8,884 nucleotides of DNA from positions 1 through 8,884 of the forward strand of contig JAFLUJ010000025.1 in assembly GCA_022511485.1 (NCBI GenBank), written 5' to 3'. This DNA comes from Oscillospiraceae bacterium. GTDB lineage: Bacteria > Bacillota > Clostridia > Oscillospirales > Ruminococcaceae. The position numbers were made by a program, and so were the translations under genes. The notes under the pieces were generated by a model, which was not told where the DNA came from, did not search any database, and saw only the letters and a program-made list of their open reading frames with translations. Every line of letters begins with the position of its first letter. The stretch's first letter is position 1. Positions 6,539-8,884 of the stretch are shown in pieces.

Positions 6539-6557
6539 ACGTCCCAACAGGGGACGT
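6539..6557. promoter_or_regulatory. Palindrome at the predicted transcription start of the minus operon
   Basis: ACGTCCC (6539-6545) and GGGACGT (6551-6557) form a perfect 7-bp inverted repeat with a 5-nt centre. It lies immediately downstream of the minus-strand -10, covering roughly +3 to +22 of the transcript. It could be a repressor operator or a 5'-end stabilising hairpin in the mRNA. The repeat is directly visible; its role is inferred from position. Confidence 0.45.
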
Positions 6558-6566
6558 CTACACTCT

Positions 6567-6595
6567 ATTATAACATTTTTTTTTCCGTTTGTACA
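6567..6595 (-). promoter_or_regulatory. Promoter for the minus-strand operon
   Basis: Read on the minus strand, TGTACA (6595-6590, 4/6 to TTGACA) and a perfect TATAAT (6572-6567) are separated by 17 nt, with an A-run of nine in the spacer. Transcription would begin near 6560, giving a leader of about 65 nt before ATG 6496. Confidence 0.65.
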
Positions 6596-6675
6596 TAAGG
6601 AACTGCGTTTTTATTATATTTTACACAAAAAAAAATTAATTTATAAAGTATATTTCACAATATATAAATTTACTA

Positions 6676-6704
6676 TTGCAAAATGCTTTATTTTTTTGTA
6701 TAAT
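6676..6704 (+). promoter_or_regulatory. Promoter for the PilZ-parA cluster
   Basis: TTGCAA (6676-6681, 4/6 to consensus) and TATAAT (6699-6704) are 17 nt apart. A second TATAAT follows at 6705-6710. The 260-bp region between the two divergent start codons is very AT-rich with several A- and T-tracts, so it is probably curved. No riboswitch-like GC-rich structure was seen in it. An AAAAATATTTTT palindrome (6727-6738) lies in the leader before the ribosome site. Confidence 0.6.
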
Positions 6705-6756
6705 TATAATGAATGATAATATCTTTAAAAATATTTTTTGAGGGGATGAGCCGTAA

Positions 6757-7425
6757 ATGATAAATAAGGACAAAATAAACCGGGTTTTGATATACGATAT
6801 GAGCGGAAAGATAATACTCATTACGTCATCAGTGTTTTTTCCAAAGGATTTCTTTAAGGTAAAGGGTACGGATTTTGTAATGCTCAAGGGCAGCGATTTC
6901 CCGGTCATTCCTACCGGAGAAGCCATAGACGCAGTCTTTGAGTATTCCACCGGTACGCGTGTACGGTACAAGACATCTATAGATCTTTCAACAGACTATC
7001 AGATGAATTTCCGTGTGTCGGACGGCGAGGTTCTTGAGGAGCGCAGAAGAAGCTTCAAGATCACGGTGGATATGGACGGACAGTCTCCGTTCTTTATCCG
7101 TGGTGAGGAAATGTTTTCCTTTGCCGATCCTGTTGAGTTGCGGGTCATAAACATCAATCTGGGAGGCGTGCTTTTCTCTTCCAACTCCGACTTTGAGACG
7201 GGAGATCAGGTAATGCTGGACTTTATGGACGGTGAAATGCAGCTTTTGATGGAGATACTGCGTATCCAGCGGGCTAAGGACGGTTCAATAGAGGGATATG
7301 GCTGTAAGTTTCTGGATATAACTGCTTCTCAGGAGGAGAAGCTTGCCAAGTTCATTCTTGACTGTCAGGTTCTGGAAAGAGAGCGTAAGATGGTTGCTGA
7401 CAGAAGAAGCGGCGGCAGACGGTAA
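6757..7425 (+). CDS. PilZ-domain (YcgR-like) putative c-di-GMP receptor
   Basis: The 222-aa soluble protein has a YcgR-type N-terminal beta domain (about 5-90) followed by a PilZ domain (about 94-205). The PilZ signature RRxxxR appears as ERRRSFKI (95-102), with Lys101 in the last Arg position. The second signature, D/N-x-S-x-x-G, appears as NINLGG (132-137), with Asn replacing the usual Ser. The end GYGCKFLDITASQEEKLAKFI (180-200) is typical of the fold. PilZ proteins bind c-di-GMP and control flagella, pili, exopolysaccharide or other outputs; the altered residues leave binding uncertain. The tail DRRSGGRR is basic. GAGGGG at 6740-6745 lies 11 nt before ATG 6757. The parA-like gene starts 37 nt after the stop, so both probably share a transcript. 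Confidence 0.85.
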   Translation: MINKDKINRVLIYDMSGKIILITSSVFFPKDFFKVKGTDFVMLKGSDFPVIPTGEAIDAVFEYSTGTRVRYKTSIDLSTDYQMNFRVSDGEVLEERRRSFKITVDMDGQSPFFIRGEEMFSFADPVELRVININLGGVLFSSNSDFETGDQVMLDFMDGEMQLLMEILRIQRAKDGSIEGYGCKFLDITASQEEKLAKFILDCQVLERERKMVADRRSGGRR

Positions 7426-7462
7426 GCCGGGGAAAAATAATTTACAAGGAAGCAAGTGCGAT

Positions 7463-8263
7463 ATGGCAACTGTGATCGTTGTTACAAATCAAAAGGGCGG
7501 CGTAGGGAAAACCACAACCTGCGCCGCGCTTACGGGTATATTCCGGAGCAGGGGAATGCGTGTCCTGGCGATCGACATGGATCCTCAGGGGAATCTTTCC
7601 TTTTCCCTGGGCGCTGAGGACGAGGGATACACTATACATGATGTCATGATGGGAAAATGCGATATAAGAGAGGCAATCAAGGTCACTCATATATGCGATG
7701 TCATCACGTCAAATATCCTGCTGTCCGGTACCGAGCTGGAGCTTACGTCGGACAGGCGGGAGTTCATTCTGAAAGACATTCTCCGGCTTGTCAGGTATGC
7801 ATATGACTACATTATAATAGATACTCCCCCGGCGCTTTCGATACTTACTATAAACGCTTATACCGCAGCAGACGACCTTATTATCCCTATGACGCCGGAG
7901 ATACTTTCTTTGCAGGGTATTGCTCAGCTTAAAGATACCATTCTGGCGGTAAAGAAATATTATAACAACAAGCTGAATATACGGGGGATACTGCTGACAA
8001 AATATGTCCCCAGGCAAACTCTTGCTATGGAAGTGGCTGAAATGGTAGAGATAGTTGCAGAGCAGCTTAAAACACAGGTGCTGGATATTAAAATTTCCGT
8101 TTCTGTGGCTGTTGCGGAAGCTCCTGCTCATCAGGAGGTCATCACTACATACTCTCCCGGCTGCCGTGCGGCAAAGGACTATGTAAAGCTGGCGGAGTTC
8201 CTTTATCCTGAGATAGCTCCCCAGAGGAAGACCGGTTTCCGCAGGATAATCGGACAGGCTTAG
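7463..8263 (+). CDS. ParA/Soj-family ATPase (orphan, MinD-superfamily)
   Basis: The 266-aa protein is a deviant Walker-A ATPase. KGGVGKTTT (11-19) carries the signature lysine Lys11, the switch DMDPQGN is at 38-44, and Walker B is YIIIDTPP (116-123). ParA/MinD proteins dimerise on ATP and position DNA, pili, flagella or signalling arrays on the nucleoid or membrane. The C-terminal half resembles Soj (EAPAHQEVITTYSPGCRAAKDYVKLAEFL, here in two parts around 219-247). The usual IPRNVR-type basic stretch before EAP is replaced by IKISVSVAVA (209-218), with no arginine. The last residues KTGFRRIIGQA look like a short basic amphipathic membrane-targeting tail as in MinD. The frame is open further upstream, but AAGGA at 7446-7450 and the family start MATVIVVTNQ select ATG 7463. 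No parB or parS-like partner follows within the window. Confidence 0.92.
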   Translation: MATVIVVTNQKGGVGKTTTCAALTGIFRSRGMRVLAIDMDPQGNLSFSLGAEDEGYTIHDVMMGKCDIREAIKVTHICDVITSNILLSGTELELTSDRREFILKDILRLVRYAYDYIIIDTPPALSILTINAYTAADDLIIPMTPEILSLQGIAQLKDTILAVKKYYNNKLNIRGILLTKYVPRQTLAMEVAEMVEIVAEQLKTQVLDIKISVSVAVAEAPAHQEVITTYSPGCRAAKDYVKLAEFLYPEIAPQRKTGFRRIIGQA

Positions 8264-8278
8264 CGGGGAAGCCCCCGC
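8263..8278. other. GC-rich hairpin between the parA-like and ComFB-like genes
   Basis: GCGGGG (8263-8268) and CCCCGC (8273-8278) form a 6-bp all-GC stem with loop AAGC, starting at the last base of the parA stop codon. No T-tract follows, so it is not a standard terminator. It may stabilise the 3' end of the upstream message or lower expression of the downstream gene. The rest of the 105-nt gap contains a weak AT-rich hairpin (8321-8341) and no convincing promoter. Confidence 0.5.
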
Positions 8279-8368
8279 GGGCATACCGCTGCGTACTGTA
8301 TCGGTAAATGGTAAAAAAGACACGGAAATAAAAAGTTTCTGTACATAAAATTTTAGGAAGGATCGGGA

Positions 8369-8776
8369 ATGGCGGCAAGAACCAATAAAACAGACGCGGT
8401 CATCAGGCTGCTGACAGGCAAAAAGAAGCCTGCATCAAATCCTATCCTTGACAATGATTTCAAGGTGGAGAAGATAACCTCCCGCAAGCCGGAAAGAAAC
8501 CGCGCTATGGGCGCTGAGATAGACGTTGCATGGGAGCTTATTTCCGAGCTTCTGCCAAAGGTACTGGGAAGATTCAGATGCTGCAAATGTGCGGTCTGCT
8601 ATGCAGAGGCAATGACGGAGGCTATGGAGAAAGCTCCGACGGTAAAAGTCAGGATCAACAACAAGGAAGATATGAAGCGGGCAGATAAAATGAAGCAGCA
8701 GAGTCGCCGGGAAGTCCTGATGATACTCATCAGGTTGGCTCTGGCAAGAAAAAAGCTTCCCAAACACGACGGGTAG
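8369..8776 (+). CDS. ComFB-like small cysteine-motif protein
   Basis: The 135-aa soluble protein has a basic, probably disordered N-terminus (1-48), a helix EIDVAWELISELLPKVL (50-66), and then the core RCCKCAVCYAEAMTEAMEKAP (70-90). Its spacing C-x-C-x-x-C-x-x-[DE]-x4-A-[LM]-x3-P coincides with the ComFB late-competence pattern, C-x-C-x-x-C-x-x-D-x4-A-L-N-x-x-P. A basic linker and a C-terminal helix (EVLMILIRLALARKKL, 115-130) follow. ComFB proteins are named from the Bacillus comF operon and have been reported as cyclic-dinucleotide receptors in cyanobacteria. The match here is by eye and divergent. AGGAAGG at 8355-8361 lies 7 nt before ATG 8369. It follows the parA-like gene by 105 nt on the same strand, so cotranscription is plausible but not certain. 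Confidence 0.8.
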   Translation: MAARTNKTDAVIRLLTGKKKPASNPILDNDFKVEKITSRKPERNRAMGAEIDVAWELISELLPKVLGRFRCCKCAVCYAEAMTEAMEKAPTVKVRINNKEDMKRADKMKQQSRREVLMILIRLALARKKLPKHDG

Positions 8777-8845
8777 GTTTTATGTGTTGATATACTGTGA
8801 ATGGTGAAATAAATTATAACTCAGCACATTATCGCTGTGTTCTTA

Positions 8846-8882
8846 CTGGGGAAAACCTTTCTGAAGAAAGGTTATTCCCCAG
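8846..8882. repeat. Long hairpin at the window edge
   Basis: CTGGGGAAAACCTTTCT (8846-8862) pairs with AGAAAGGTTATTCCCCAG (8865-8882) with one bulged base and a 2-nt centre. It could be the terminator of the cluster ending at 8776, but the sequence that would hold the T-tract is cut off after 8884. Palindromes of this GGGGAAAACCTTTCT style are, as I recall, frequent intergenic repeats in Ruminococcus-like genomes, so a dispersed repeat is the alternative. The preceding 8777-8845 stretch is AT-rich with no gene. Confidence 0.6.
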
Positions 8883-8884
8883 AC

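Noticed and set aside
6746..6760. Four-codon frame ATG AGC CGT AAA TGA overlapping the PilZ start.
   Set aside because: The GAGGGG site directly abuts its ATG, leaving no spacing for initiation; it is probably chance.
8787..8820. TTGATA ... TATAAC after the last gene considered as a promoter for a gene beyond the window.
   Set aside because: The spacer is 22 nt, too long for a normal sigma-A promoter.

Overview
The window looks like chromosomal DNA from a Clostridia-type Firmicute, most likely a Ruminococcus-like Oscillospiraceae member. The reasons are the style of the GreA and class II LysRS proteins, strong AAAGGA-type ribosome binding sites, TTGACA/TATAAT promoters, moderate GC content in genes with AT-rich intergenic DNA, and an orphan ParA next to a PilZ protein. 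The genus is an inference. No tRNA, rRNA, CRISPR array or intact transposase was found.

Layout. (1) 1-160: a compact series of five near-perfect hairpins upstream of greA. (2) 203-2422: housekeeping genes greA (transcript cleavage factor) and lysS (lysyl-tRNA synthetase), both on +. (3) 2423-3204: an island-like interval with an 11-bp tandem repeat, a hairpin, one AT-richer orphan gene and a UUCG-loop terminator. (4) 3206-5057: a textbook promoter driving two closely spaced genes for membrane proteins of unknown function. One is a single-pass protein with a cytoplasmic coiled coil and an outer domain. The other is a multi-pass protein with a long acidic repetitive tail ending in poly-lysine. 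(5) 5045-6595, minus strand: a two-gene unit with its own promoter and terminator, encoding a permuted papain-fold (YiiX/NlpC-P60-like) hydrolase and a two-TM protein with a possible PH-like cytoplasmic domain. (6) 6676-8776, plus strand: a divergently transcribed cluster of a PilZ-domain protein, a ParA/Soj-type ATPase and a small cysteine-motif protein resembling ComFB.

The last cluster is the most interesting part. PilZ proteins are c-di-GMP receptors, ComFB-family proteins have been reported as cyclic-dinucleotide receptors, and between them sits an orphan ParA-type ATPase. There is no parB in view, the usual DNA-contacting arginine region looks altered, and the C-terminus is short, basic and hydrophobic. 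I propose a second-messenger-responsive positioning module (for a pilus, secretion system or cell-size control). The domain calls come from motifs read by eye; the combined function is inference.

A second observation is that the poly-lysine codons at the end of the 4188-5057 gene also supply the U-tract of the terminator of the converging operon.
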